DNA of 64,000 nucleotides, taken from positions 4,535,001 to 4,599,000 of the forward strand of contig NC_134029.1 of NCBI RefSeq assembly GCF_964204645.1. Direction: 5' to 3'. The number at the start of each line of letters is the position of its first letter. Position 1 is the first letter of the stretch. Below the pieces are notes generated by a model that saw only the letters and a program-made list of their open reading frames with translations, was not told the DNA's origin and ran no database searches. This DNA comes from Tubulanus polymorphus (Eukaryota > Nemertea > Palaeonemertea > Tubulaniformes > Tubulanidae). The position numbers and the translations under genes are program-made. This document shows, piece after piece, positions 36,970-48,098 of the stretch.

Positions 36970-39900
36970 TTAAGTACTTAATGCAGTTTGGTTCGGCAGT
37001 TTTGGTAATTCAAACGACCAATATTTCTGCTGTTTGTCCCATGCTTTGATTTGTTCGATAGTTTCCGGTAGAGGGCGGTTCAGAGTTTCCGGTAACAACA
37101 AAACGACGAACGCCGAAACGATGGACATCGCCGCGAAAATAACTATCGGTAACCATCGATGTATTCCAGCCTAGAAAAACAACAATTAAATATAGCTGCT
37201 GCCTAGCAGCGTCCTTTAGGCTTACTTGAACACTGTAGGGAATTTTAGAAAATAGAGAAACAGGGCCCAGTTGCACAGTCGTGACTTAAGTCCAAAAGTG
37301 GTCTTAAATTTTAAGACTGGTCTTATGTTGTTAGATCGAGTATAGAACTTATTTGGTCTTAGACCAGTCTTAAATTTAAGCCGTGAATATGCAACTGGCC
37401 CCAGTAGTTTTTGTCGGAGACTCAAACTTGGTACATCTACGTCGACAGATTCAACAGACAGTCTTATTTGAATTCAAGTGAATCGGTTACAAATTTTAAT
37501 CTTGGTTTCTAATTTCTCAGAGTGGAAGCAAACTTCCATTTCAGTGCGATTGAAACAGACAATATACGACTTAACTTACATGTATGGAGAAATTTCAACG
37601 AATTTACATTTTGTACGTGTACTTACCAAAAAAATTGAAAATGGCGACAACATCGCACCAACTCTAGCCGCGAATAAGCATATACCAAATGCAGTATTCC
37701 TTAAAAATATCAAAATCAGTCATCTACCATACGATTAGCTTTGATTATGCATGAATCGAACTTGTCTAAAAATTTTGATAGTTGTTACCTGGCATTCGTT
37801 GGGAAAACCTCCGTCGTGAAAAGGATGACGCTGTTGAATGCGGACGTTATCGCCCATTTACCAAACATTGTTAAAAGTGTTCTCAACCATTTGAGGCTTG
37901 CTCCAGAATCTGCAAATAGTCAACGATAAGTGGATATCTTATTGAAAATATTTCCTCGTTCGAGATAGTGATGAAATTTACGAAAAATGTGATTCTCTTC
38001 TGTGTAAATGTGCGTCTTGTAAAATACAAGCATGTTTACCTGTACTTTCGGGTATAAATTCGACGATGAACAATACTATACCGGCAGCAATGAAAAATAC
38101 GAAATGTGACCGCCTTCTACCAAAACTGAAAGTATGTAATAAATATAACCGATTAGCTGGTATCTACTTGCTAGCTCAGTACAGTAACTCTAAGTAAGAT
38201 TTAAATTAAAAAGGTTTAATTCATTGAATGCTGAAAGCGGCCTTGGGAAACCGATCCTGTAATTTCCCATAGATAAGTAAGATTCTTGAATAAGAAAAAT
38301 ACACTTACTTTTTAAGACCCGCAAGACTAATCGCAATGGCCGGTATTTCGATCATCGAGTTGAAGAAGAAGTTTAAATATCTTCCAGATGACACCATCGT
38401 AGATGTGAACGAAATACCCCAGTAGATTAACGTAACGGAAAACCTTAAATAAGGAAAGAGGGACGTTGATTACCGTGAACAACTCCACGGCGACGTATAA
38501 CAAAACCAGTAAAGAGACGAACGAAAATGCGAAGAAAAAGATATTCTTGTTTAAACTCGAGGACACATTCAACCATTAATTTAGAGCCTGTATGTTTATA
38601 TATACCTACCAAATGAAACACAGGCACAATAGATATTTTCGTAAGATGCGACATTTCAGAACCTCTTTGATGTTTGAATTTTTTTTATTCTTAGTTTCCC
38701 TCGATCTATCCTCGTTACCCCGCAATGGGTTCACTGGCATTTGTTTTTTGTTCATCTTGGCCGCCTTTACGATTATCTTCTCGGCCTCTTCGACTTTCCC
38801 ATTGCCTGCTAACCACGGCACTGATTCCGGGATGCATCTATGAAATCATAATCACATATATCTAAGCAAATCGGATACCATCAGATTCGAACCCCTGCAA
38901 GGAGATGCTTCATTTTCATTTTCTCATCTTATTCTACGTCGATATATTCCATTCTTACAGGAAATACGAAAATGTGACAAGAGGCACAAATCCTACGATC
39001 ATTTGTATGTAGCGCCAGTTGCGGATGAGATAAGCGCACATGCACAGGAACAGCATACCGATAGCCCACCATACTTGAACGAATATACCTCCGTACGTGC
39101 GGTACTTCGCCGGAAAGACTTCACAGGCAGCGACAAATGATGACGCGTACACACCCTAAAAATTAAAATGATCACCCTACAACCGCCTAAAATAGACTCG
39201 TAAGTGTAAAATGGCAGTGAACTGCAAAAGATATCTTACTGTTTGCATGAAACCAGAGATGATTCTTAACGCTATCAACGCTGAATAATTCGGAGCAAAT
39301 CCATTGCCGGCTTCGGTGAGTGAGTATAAAATCAAGAATATGTAATGAGTCCGTTTTCGTCCGTATTTATCAGACAGAATTGGCAGACAAAAGGAACCCA
39401 ATGTCGATCCGAGGACATTTAGAGTTATAGCAAGTTCGCCAAGAAGGTTACGGCTACAAACCAGTTCCCACTGGAAAAACAACGCGTGGAACAAACAGTT
39501 AGTACCATTAAATGCCATTGGTGCCATTCATTTGTTTATTCATTAGGTTGAGGTATCGAAAATATTTGACCTGGATCTATTACCAGTTGTGATTTATGGA
39601 TTCAACTTTCGCGTTAGATTCAGTTCATTTACGCAAGTCACAATTACCCAATGCTCGCAATAAATAAATCGGTATACCTTACAATTTAACCATTACTAAA
39701 TTTTTCTAACTAATCGTGGACCTCCCTCCCGTATCTGAAGCACTAACCTCGGTAATGATAGACGATCCAAAGTCTACGTTCTGGAATTCTATACCGTTGC
39801 TACACGGTATTTTACCCGTACCGTTTCTATACACGTGACATTTATCCGTTTCGTTGTTCGCGTTTACGATGAATGTTTCGTTTTCGGAGAGACGACAGTG

Positions 39901-40850
39901 ATACTGTTCCGGCATCGCAGCTACAAACACGATTATATTAACTAATAAATAAATTAATTTCAGTACAAAATAGAATAAAAATGAGTTGAAACCACGTTTT
40001 TAGCCGTCAGTAAATAATGTTCGAGTACTAGTACAATTTCAATTCAATTCAATTCTTTACAATAAAACATTTTAGCAACAAACATGAAATAATTAGCAAG
40101 AAGAAAACTAGGCTGAAGGTGTATATTATCATTGATGCCTCTTGAGAGAAAATGACTATATCGACAGTATAGACGATAGAATTGAATTGAGTTCACTGGG
40201 CAGCAGTCTAGCCCTAATATTGATGACGTAATACGCATCCAGGCAAACTGTATCCTAAACGCTTTAACGCAGAGTCAAAATGTTTGTTCTCAGAAACACT
40301 GTTTCTCCAAACCACGAAGTTCTGGAAAGCACACATCACATAGGGAAACGCTCGGAAACATTTCCCTGGCTTATGTTTCTGCGTTTCTTTGTGTCGAGTG
40401 CGTTAGTCATAACGTCCAAGGCCCACGACGCAGGGAAACAGGGAAATGTTGTTCATGAAAACCATGTTTCTCGTAAACGCACACGACACAGGGAAACGCT
40501 CAGAAACGTGTTGCTGTTTACGTGTTTCCCTGCACAGCGTGATTTGGTCGTATGGCTCCTCCGTGTTTGCCTCCAAGATTCTGTAAAAACTGTTCGTATC
40601 AAAATAATCTTTCTCTACGTTTAGATTTTTCTATTCGACAAAACAACAAACTTTCAAACTTTCAAATGGAATAAAGGATCTCTTCACCGAAGCCGCCAAA
40701 CTACGGAGTTTCTTTGAACTTACCCATAAATATAGCTGACATGGCTGACATTGAAGCCGTAAAACAGCAACTTATTGACCATCCTGTATAAACAAGTGTC
40801 TGCCATAATCCGAGGAAACCTAACTTATCCAAAGCTTCGTCCACTTGCAT
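36970..40850 (-). CDS. SLC22-family major facilitator transporter, gene B (10 exons, 523 aa)
   Basis: Exons, 5' to 3': 40724-40850, 39748-39920, 39240-39470, 38959-39155, 38610-38837, 38309-38443, 38040-38125, 37789-37909, 37627-37699, 36970-37170. Every intron is GT-AG, every phase equals that of gene A, and the joined frame is 524 codons ending in TAA. It starts MQVDEALDKLG; an upstream in-frame ATG at 40994 would add an unlikely 48-residue extension, and gene A supports the inner start. Seen in order: the glycosylated loop exon, GSTLGSFCLPILSDKYGRKR (MFS signature), ESVPWLAGNGKVEEAEKI, FGRRRSHF between helices 8 and 9, EVFPTNAR, and PETLNRPLPETIEQI. The C terminus is 20 residues shorter than in gene A. 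Outside exon 2 the two proteins are roughly half to 60 percent identical by eye, an old tandem duplication. Probable role: plasma-membrane transport of an organic ion; substrate unknown. Intron 9 carries a MITE-like copy and intron 1 a LINE-like tail. Confidence 0.93.
37263..37402. repeat. Palindromic MITE-like element, best copy, in intron 9 of gene B
   Basis: About 140 bp bounded by GGGCCCAGTTGCACAGTCGTG and its inverted partner (GTGAATATGCAACTGGCCCC). Inside, TTAAGTCCAAAAGTGGTCTT and TAAGACTGGTCTTA on the left are mirrored by TTGGTCTTAGACCAGTCTTA on the right, so the element can form a long hairpin. It carries no coding frame. Confidence 0.85.
39748..39920 (-). other. SLC22 gene B exon 2: extracellular-loop exon, converted tract
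   Basis: The partner of 35338-35510. Same length, same phase, same three N-x-T sites, with Lys in place of Gln before the CHVYRNGT segment. Adjacent exons of the two genes are far more diverged than this one. Confidence 0.9.
40039..40130 (-). mobile_element. Probable retroposon 3' tail in intron 1 of gene B
   Basis: On the minus strand the sequence runs TTTTATTGTAAAGAATTGAATTG with three AATTG units, the same arrangement (AATAAA-like, then a pentanucleotide tail) as the LINE fragment at 14.5 kb. No coding portion is visible, so only the extreme 3' end would remain. Confidence 0.35.
40290..40560. repeat. Quasi-palindromic GGGAAACGCTC repeat block in intron 1 of gene B
   Basis: CACA(T/C)AGGGAAACGCTC(G/A)GAAAC occurs in similar form near 40337 and 40487, each followed by the complementary phrases TTTCCCTG and GTGTTTCCC. 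The block is a nest of direct and inverted copies. The 114-codon plus-strand frame across it is a by-product of the repeats and is not called as a gene. Confidence 0.55.
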
Positions 40851-41188
40851 TCTAAATGAATTATAATGCTTGTTACTGCGTCTGTCTCTTCTATTTTCAG
40901 CATTAATATCTGAGTTGAATGATAAAATGCACCCTTTCATATATCTAGGTCTCATAAAACGCTTGATGTAGATGTATATGTATTCTAGCTGCACTTACAA
41001 TTTACTGGTCGTGTTGTAATTATGGACATTTTTGTTGTTTTTCGAGGTCACTCCTGTTAACAAATCAATTAAACCTCCGTTCGGCACAACAACATAGACT
41101 TCTCGAACATCGTTCCAACTTGCCAACATTTGGATCCATATTATAGCATTTTGCCGTTCATGCTCCTTCACTTTGGAACTCTCACAAA

Positions 41189-41306
41189 GGGGCCATAATC
41201 TTAAGACTGGTTTGGACTGGTCTTAAGATATTACTACATTAGCTATAGAACTAAGATGGTCTTAAACTAGTCTTGAGACTAAGCCATGACTATGAAACCA
41301 GCCCCC
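41189..41306. repeat. Palindromic MITE-like element, copy upstream of gene B
   Basis: It begins GGGGCCATAATCTTAAGACTGG and ends AAGCCATGACTATGAAACCAGCCCC. Internal TTGGACTGGTCTTAAG is mirrored by CTTAAACTAGTCTTGAG. Slightly shorter than the intron 9 copy. Confidence 0.75.
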
Positions 41307-41309
41307 GAT

Positions 41310-42635
41310 GCTTATCTCTTGACCTCACTAGCTCCAAGACGATTTAGTTCCATGCAGCTTACCATTGAACTCTCGGAAAGTGCATTTGAACTGTAAAAAA
41401 TGCTTGCGCTTTATAAATGACAATTATTATTTTCAATTATTAATATCAAACATAGGACAGCTTTTGAAACGGCCCGACCTAGGGAGTTGAATCAGATTTT
41501 TTTTTCGTATTCCTATTTCGATAGGCACCCATGGTTGAAATGATTATGTATTTTGTTACAATACGCATATTCTGATAGTCGAAGAATACTGCGTGGCATT
41601 CGAGAATTCAGCGTATCGCTTGTAGGATATCGGCGACGTTAAAAGTAACTTTTTCACCAAAATCTATAGGAATATCGAAATTATCGGCCGGCGCATAACA
41701 GCAGAAGAGAAAGATTCCGATGAAACATCTGTGACGAAAATAAATATCAAGCATGAATGAAACTACGGTTTAATGTTGGTTTTTGTACAGATGTACATAA
41801 CCGTGTGTGTGTCATTTATTTGATCGATCGAAACTCTTAGTATCGTCATATTGCTTGCCACGTAGCGACTGGGGTAAGACCCTGTCAGGATTAAACATCT
41901 CATGTTTAAGGGGTCTTTGGTTTAGTGACACCCACTTATGATACGTACATGTATATGATACTAAACCTAAGACCGTAAATATCCCCGTTCAGATACTACA
42001 CCAAACTAGGAAAGACTTTCGAAGGTACACATTGAACTGATATATTGAAACCATTTTACTATTTTTTACATTTTGAGAATATGCCTCTAAGGTTTGATAG
42101 GGTCTCATGGCCATCTTGGAATTAGGTGCAAACTACCGCGACCGTAGTTAGGAGTGTGTAGTTCCGACAAAACTGACATTCGGTTCGCTAAGTTCGCAAA
42201 TAGTCAACTACGATACCCACACAGTTTGAAAGGCGCCTGTGCGCTGTTGCTTTCTTACGATCAAAATCGACTTTCTTTATTCCATCGAAAACAATATCGT
42301 CCTCGAAGAATCGAGTTATAGGTTCGCCGACGACACAGGTTCAGCTCGACGATTTATCAACGAGGCTATAACGTCGTCGGCCATGAATGCATTGTTCGCG
42401 AATGACACAGACTGCCGACAGGTAGCAATAAAACCACTGGTGTTATTGACAATTCTATACATTCCACGATGATATATTTCAAACATTGATAAAGTCTGTT
42501 TTCGCTCATAAAATTTGATTCGGTGAAATTCGACTCGTTTTAGATTACACGTGTATTATCATAAGTTGAGAAAAGACTGACGCACGATGATGTGCACACT
42601 TATTAGCAACACGTGCATCCTCGTCGCCGAGGACG
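41310..42635. other. Interval upstream of gene B; possible weak exons only
   Basis: Some open segments with splice-like borders exist: 41608-41728 on the minus strand with an AG before it, and a 77-codon plus frame at 42239-42472 with CAG/GTAGCA inside. I cannot assign them to a family. The promoter of gene B would be expected at about 40851-41188, but I see no definite core element. Confidence 0.35.
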
Positions 42636-42638
42636 TTG

Positions 42639-42714
42639 TGTCTCTACGCAGAGTGGCCTAACGGTCGTGGCTCGATCAGCGTTCACGGGTTCGAACCCTG
42701 GCAGCGGCAGACAC
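42639..42714 (+). repeat. tRNA-related SINE-like head
   Basis: GAGTGGCCTAACGG resembles a Pol III A box and GGGTTCGAACCC is a perfect B box, spaced as in a tRNA gene. A T arm forms (CGGG/CCTG with one wobble), but there is no anticodon stem, and the outer GTGTCT/AGACAC pairing does not sit where an acceptor stem should. A true tRNA gene is therefore unlikely; this is probably a tRNA-derived SINE head or a decayed tRNA. The following 200 bp (GAGGTCGTTAAAT and on) could be the body. Confidence 0.5.
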
Positions 42715-43562
42715 TAGACCGGCGAGTCTTGTGAACGGTGACCGGTGAGGTCGTTAAATCTGTGTTTTCATGTTTCTGGCCCGGTGGGGAGGGGAAAGGG
42801 TGATGTGGGACTTTCAGCGTTATCCTTATGCGACCGACATGGGTTCAGGCAAGCAATGGACGTGGACTCTATGCCCCAAAAACAGAAGAGAAAACTGCAA
42901 TTCCCCTCGAATCCAGTTGCGAGTTTAATTTAAGCAAATAAACGTCGGTTACAAAATTCTCACCAGGGAAATGCATTGATTAAAACGGAAGCGTCGAAAT
43001 GTACACATTAATATTGTTGACATCGCCCTCTCTGTTCAGCAGTCAAACGTATAATGGACTCGGTTACTGATATTTAACCTGTCAACTGAAACGTATTCCT
43101 CGCGTGTACGATGGCTCTAATGTGCTTACTGCTTGTTGACACATCATTTCCATATCACAAAAAATATAAAAATCATTGTAAACCTGCTGATTACATCAGA
43201 CGTATTCACATATTCGTGAACCGAAGATACGATCAAAACCAATTCTAAATTCCTGTTAATATCCGCACTGAAGGACAGTTCAGACGAAATATCGGGATCT
43301 TTATCTCTTATTTATTTGAATGGTAATAGTTAAAACTGTTGTGATTAGTTTTCGTTGATTCCCAAACCCACCACACCTGCCGGGAACGAAACAGAGGGCT
43401 TGATTAGGAAATCGTAAATCGAAGTACAAAATGTAGTTCAGTTGTCGTCGGGATCTTTAATGATATAATGACCACAAATTGGGTCATTATAGTTCGTACG
43501 TATTTCATATATAGCAATGACAAGTCGATTAACATCGGTGAAAGTCAGCAGTACGTCATCAA

Positions 43563-43578
43563 ACACACACACACACAC
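43563..43578. repeat. (AC)8 microsatellite
   Basis: Eight uninterrupted AC units. Confidence 0.95.
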
Positions 43579-43717
43579 GACCAACGCGAGCACGAATAGA
43601 TAATTGAACAAATAGAATATATTGCAATTATCATTATTTCAAAAGTCCTCTACATAGATGTGTACATACAACCGACGGATGCTATTCAAATACACGTGTA
43701 TAGGTCTACATAATAAT

Positions 43718-43952
43718 CGAGATCCAAAGGCTACAGCCAAATGAGATGGCCCTTAGTATAAACATAAGATTGGGAACTAGAAACCTGTTGACATTTTTAC
43801 TACGGTAAGTAATTCGGACTTGATATATCATCGAATTGTAGGTTAACATATTCGAGATCGACAGAGACTACAACGAAGAGGCTTATTCGTTTGAACATAA
43901 GATTGGAAATTAGAGACCCATTGCTATTTCGCTAAGGTAAGTAATTCAGACT
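43718..43952. repeat. Diverged tandem duplication, period about 135 bp
   Basis: Copy one (43718-43820) and copy two (43853-43952) share CGAGATC, then CTACA, then AACATAAGATTGG(G/A)AA, then AGA(A/G)ACC, then GGTAAGTAATTC(G/A)GACT. The match is interrupted by small indels. No frame is conserved. Confidence 0.6.
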
Positions 43953-44527
43953 CCACGATCAAACTAATCACTTTCCTCTGTGAAAACCATACATTTGAAG
44001 TCCTTATATACATTTTTTAAACAGGATTATGCGTATACTTTGTGCATTAGCCATCAGTGAACAGAACAATTTAGATTTCTCATACGCTTCCCTGGTGAAA
44101 CATTTTCTACAAACTGTAAAATAGGGAACACTAATCGTGTGAGTCAATATTAGTTTTTGAATCATTTCAATCTCACAGCGAGACGATGAACAGTGTCGTT
44201 AATCCTTAATTTCTGATTAACAAATCGCCACATGACGTTTTCGAAATCATTTATCAATCTACGTATCCATCTATATATGATAGATGATGTAAAGAAGCTC
44301 AGCGTTGACAGAACGGTAATATATGCTCGATCCTAGTAGCGGAGACTGTACATAAATTAAACCATAAACCTGGCACAGTTCCATTTAATGCCGTTTGATT
44401 ATTCGCTGTTCAAACGAATGGGCGGATGATAAAAGGGTTTATAAACAACGGTAAAGGGACAGCATCAATGTGAACGCCACATGCCGGCCTAGTATAGAGC
44501 CGTAAAACAAGGCTCAAACGGACGAGG

Positions 44528-44595
44528 TTATAAACATCAAGTTACTCGTGTTAACTCTCCGGCGTTCGAGATTCCAATTCGACTTCAACTCATAG
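44528..44595 (+). promoter_or_regulatory. Possible TATA-type promoter with short leader exon
   Basis: TTATAAAC at 44528 is followed about 30 bp later by a plausible start region and a 35-bp leader ending CATAG/GTAAGT, a consensus splice donor. I cannot identify the gene it would serve, and no downstream coding exon is recognised. Chance occurrence is possible. Confidence 0.2.
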
Positions 44596-44833
44596 GTAAG
44601 TCTCTTGTTTTATCTTCAAAATTTTTAACTCTTGCGCTCCACCAGGGAATGGACTACTTTGTGTAACTCTTTACAATTCACGCGATCTAGATTGAAGTCT
44701 TTAGAAACTGGGGAGTGAAATGTGATGAATACAGAATAAAATGATAAAAGGAAACTTGAATTTCCAATGACGTCATGTGCTTATCGTATGTACACACTTG
44801 GCCTTGGGGTAGAGTTTGAATCTTTGCCAAGCA

Positions 44834-44849
44834 ACGTACGTACGTACGT
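44834..44849. repeat. (ACGT)4 palindromic simple repeat
   Basis: Four ACGT units, self-complementary throughout. Confidence 0.85.
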
Positions 44850-45052
44850 GAACGTGTTTGTCGCTTCCGCGTTCATACAGCACGGGGGATATATATTTGT
44901 AGGGTCGTGGTACTCGAATTCACTATTCCCAGCGATAAAAATCTGTATTTATTCGGATGCAAATGTTCGCTATCAACACGATATTAATGAAAACAATGAA
45001 TGGACAGATATAGAAATACAATAATATGCAAATTTTATGTATGTCGACGAGA

Positions 45053-45159
45053 GAAATCCCACAATGATTCAGCCAAAGATAAAAAATTATTGAATAGTTG
45101 AAAATAATTGTATATATTTTGAGCAACGTTTCGGCTAAATACTATAAGCCATCATCAGG
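45053..45159 (-). repeat. Penelope-like terminus with canonical CTGATGA hammerhead-like core
   Basis: On the minus strand: CCTGATGA, a T, GGCT and AGCC as a short stem across a ten-base loop, then GAAACGTTGC; farther on comes GAATCATTGTGGGATTT. The last phrase also lies beside the copies at 6.9 and 48.2 kb. The extra T before the stem again departs from the strict hammerhead consensus. Confidence 0.5.
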
Positions 45160-47045
45160 CGTTCATCCATCTTACACGGATATCGTGTATCTTCTCGACT
45201 CAGTATTTAGTGAAAGGTCTTATTTTTAGTTTTAGGGTTTGTTTCGCCTTAACTCAACGTTGGGAGAATCTAAGCTACTACGTGAATCTATCGAAATCCC
45301 GGGACCATTTGAGGCAGGTTTTAAGAATTCTGGGTTCTGGTCCTAATTCTTTTCGTAAAATCACTCGTCCCGGGCTATGGGATAAGGTCTTCGATTTTTT
45401 ATTGGTTCCCTTGCAATACCCGTGATACGAATGCCGTCGGGTATTATGTCGTATTTTGACAAGACTTTCTCGTCTTGCTATGTTTGTTTTTGTATGTCAC
45501 GTCGTATCATTTCCAACCTCGACTTCTCATATTGCGACACCTTTTATTCAGCTTATCCCCGTGTGACGTCAAAAAACCATCGGTCGCCTTCCGATTTGAC
45601 GCATGTGAATCTGTGAACCACACATCCCTGGATGTTCTCAAGGTCACCTTTTACTCACGTTGATTATTTTATAAAAGATGCCAACTGCGCTAAATTGAGC
45701 ACTGTTCCCTCCAAATCTTGCTTGCTGTTACTCGAACTGAATTCGTGCAGAGGAGATAGCCTTTTTTCTCAAAGGCGGCGAGGTAAGTCATTTGTTTGTT
45801 ATGCACCATCTTCTACCGAACGAAAATCATGCAATTTCGATCGAAAACGTTCATTGTTTTTACAACTATTTTAAAGAAAAGGACAATACATTATCTATTA
45901 CAAACTTTCTTGAATTTCCAACTTGTCAACCTTACGTAATCGTTGGCTTTATCGCTTTATACGATTTTGAAGAAACTGACATTCAATTCATTGTTAGCGT
46001 ACTGTTAATGACGATTATTTTGAGAGTGATTTACTCATAAATTTATATTTGGAGGTGCACACCTAGCTATCATTACACTTATGCATACCTTATCATTATG
46101 CAATAAATAGAAATGTATTTATATAGACACTGGCTGACTTTGGTAGATGTCATTCGACATTTAAGTACAAGCTATATGTATATAAAGACAATTAAAATTC
46201 GTAATCAGAATGACATTTCTACTGTCAGGATGAACCACGCGTGTTCCCAGTTGCTGCTCATAAAACAGGTAAGAAGGAACCGGTAAGACAATCATATTTT
46301 TATTCTTTGTTTCTTGCTTATCAAAATGTTTCGAGCTATGATAAATGCACCCTAAACCCGTGGAGCTACAACCTATACTGGAGCGTGTGTTCGTCGATTT
46401 AAACCGTGGTTGATGTTTCGCCGTGCCGAGGCTTGTCGTATTACGTCGCGAACTGTAAGTTAAATAATAGAAATATTTCATATCATTGTTCACTTTTACA
46501 GTCTGCTGGTTCATAGTATCATCAGTATTTGTTTAGCTTGGAATGTGCATTTAGAAATCATGGCGAATTTATCCAGGTTTCACGATTTCAGAGCATTTTC
46601 AATAACTGTTCGTTGTCGTCGAAACCTGCCTAAATATTGGTCAATAATCATCGAGAAAACAGATAGAAAACCAAAACAGTAAGACGGCTCAGACGAACGA
46701 TAATACTTGGGACATGGTAGGCATAGCGTCTAGGATTCTAACAAGGTATTTTCTAACAAAGAAGAAATAATATATATATGTATATTATACTAGTTGTCGA
46801 CAGAAACATTTACCGGCAATAAAAGCGCTACCCGAAGAAGCATTGTGACGCGAACCAGCTGGAACCAAGTCGCAGATATTTTACAAGTGTCACCGACACA
46901 CGTGTATCTATCATCTTGATACCAGGTGGGTTGTATAGGGGAGGGAGACGCCATGTTGTATTAATGCAACATTATATATTCCTATAGTAGGTCAATATAC
47001 CACGTTTTAAGTCCGAGAAGTTTTCTTCAGCTAGGAGTTGATTCT
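45160..47045. other. Non-coding interval, nothing assigned
   Basis: Open frames of 60-117 codons (the longest 46161-46514, minus) show no domain I know. The sequence near 45.2-45.4 kb could be part of a decayed Penelope-like element, but no reverse transcriptase motif is visible. Confidence 0.4.
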
Positions 47046-47135
47046 TAACGTTTCGACTAAAATCTTAATCGCCATCTTCAGGAATACTACTGATTTGACT
47101 ATTGTGATGAGATAAACTCGAAACGTTGAATGAGC
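47046..47135. repeat. Inverted pair of Penelope-like termini
   Basis: The minus copy (47046-47091) reads CCTGAAGATGGCGATTAAG, then TTTTAGTC and GAAACGTTAAG. The plus copy (47105-47135) reads GATGAGATAAACTC and GAAACGTTGAATGAGC. It has the same head-to-head layout as at 7.05-7.21 kb, but the plus arm is more decayed. Confidence 0.45.
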
Positions 47136-48098
47136 TACTAGTCTAACTAAGTCAACTTTTCGCACTTTATTTTTTCATTACCTCATCAATGTTGGTGTTT
47201 CGAAAATTACAATTGTCAATGTTGGCGTTTATTTTGTTATTGATTACACTTCTTTGTTTCTATCTAATGAATGTCCATGCCTTTGAAGATTGATTTTAAT
47301 GACAGTTAGAATATTCCGAGTTGTGCACGATGTCATCAATATTGGGGCTAGAATGGTAGCTAGTCGTCAATACAATTCAGTTCCCAATATATTCAAATTC
47401 AGAATAATTGTATTGAACCATATTGTATTAAATATATTACTTTCACTGTCGACAAAATTAAGCGATACATTGTTATTTTTCGAGGCGTCATTGAAACCTT
47501 TAAGTTAGTATTTTCATTTATCGATACTAAACTTTTTCGTCAATGGTTATTTGCTTCACTGTATTTCTAGTAGTATTCGATACTCAGTATAAAATCTCAT
47601 CTCTGTTTTTCAGCAGACGTTGATTTGATCTTTTCATCTCGTAATGCAGACTACAATTTTAGAGATTTATCATTTTATCCCATCTAATAAAAGAAAAGTT
47701 CTCTTCGTTTTTAAAGCCGTACGAATGCCGCGTTCTAGATTTCACCCGTGGATGTTTTTTGTTATGTTGTTGTTTTTATTGAAATGTTTTGAATTAAACT
47801 TACGCGATGTAAAGGTCATTACGTACGTAACGACGATATTTTCAGTCTTGTGAAGAAAGAAGCCATCGAAATTGTTACCTAACTCCTTTCCTTTCGTTCG
47901 ATCATAGTCGTAAACAAGGTACTCCTAGCTTCGTACAGGATGAATATGCTCGAAGACAAAATAGGGGTAGATTTCCATGGAATATTTGAACTAATTCTGA
48001 TGAATTCAAATTACATATAAAATCCAATTTAAACTAGTAATGAAAACGTTTAAGGTGATTATCATAGAACATTTGCAAACTCCTATAACCTTTGTATT

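Noticed and set aside
37741-37929. 62-codon plus-strand frame, and similar ones at 34639, 35281 and 38592
   Set aside because: They are antisense shadows of SLC22 exons on the minus strand.
38878-38906. B-box-like GGTTCGAATCTG on the minus strand in intron 4 of gene B
   Set aside because: No A box or cloverleaf arms lie upstream; too short to call a tRNA or SINE.
40280-40624. 114-codon plus-strand frame in intron 1 of SLC22 gene B
   Set aside because: It coincides with the GGGAAAC repeat block and is antisense within an intron.
40995-41182. Minus-strand open segment (protein-like, with W-I-Q-M-L-A-S-W-N-D) upstream of SLC22 gene B
   Set aside because: It runs into a MITE-like copy, ends at a TAA overlapping the only donor-like site, and matches no family; a fleeting likeness to a nicotinic-receptor ligand domain failed on the spacing of the two Trp residues.
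41608-41728. Minus-strand segment with a signal-peptide-like run preceded by AG
   Set aside because: It has no start codon, no partner exon and no recognisable domain; 39 open codons are easily chance.
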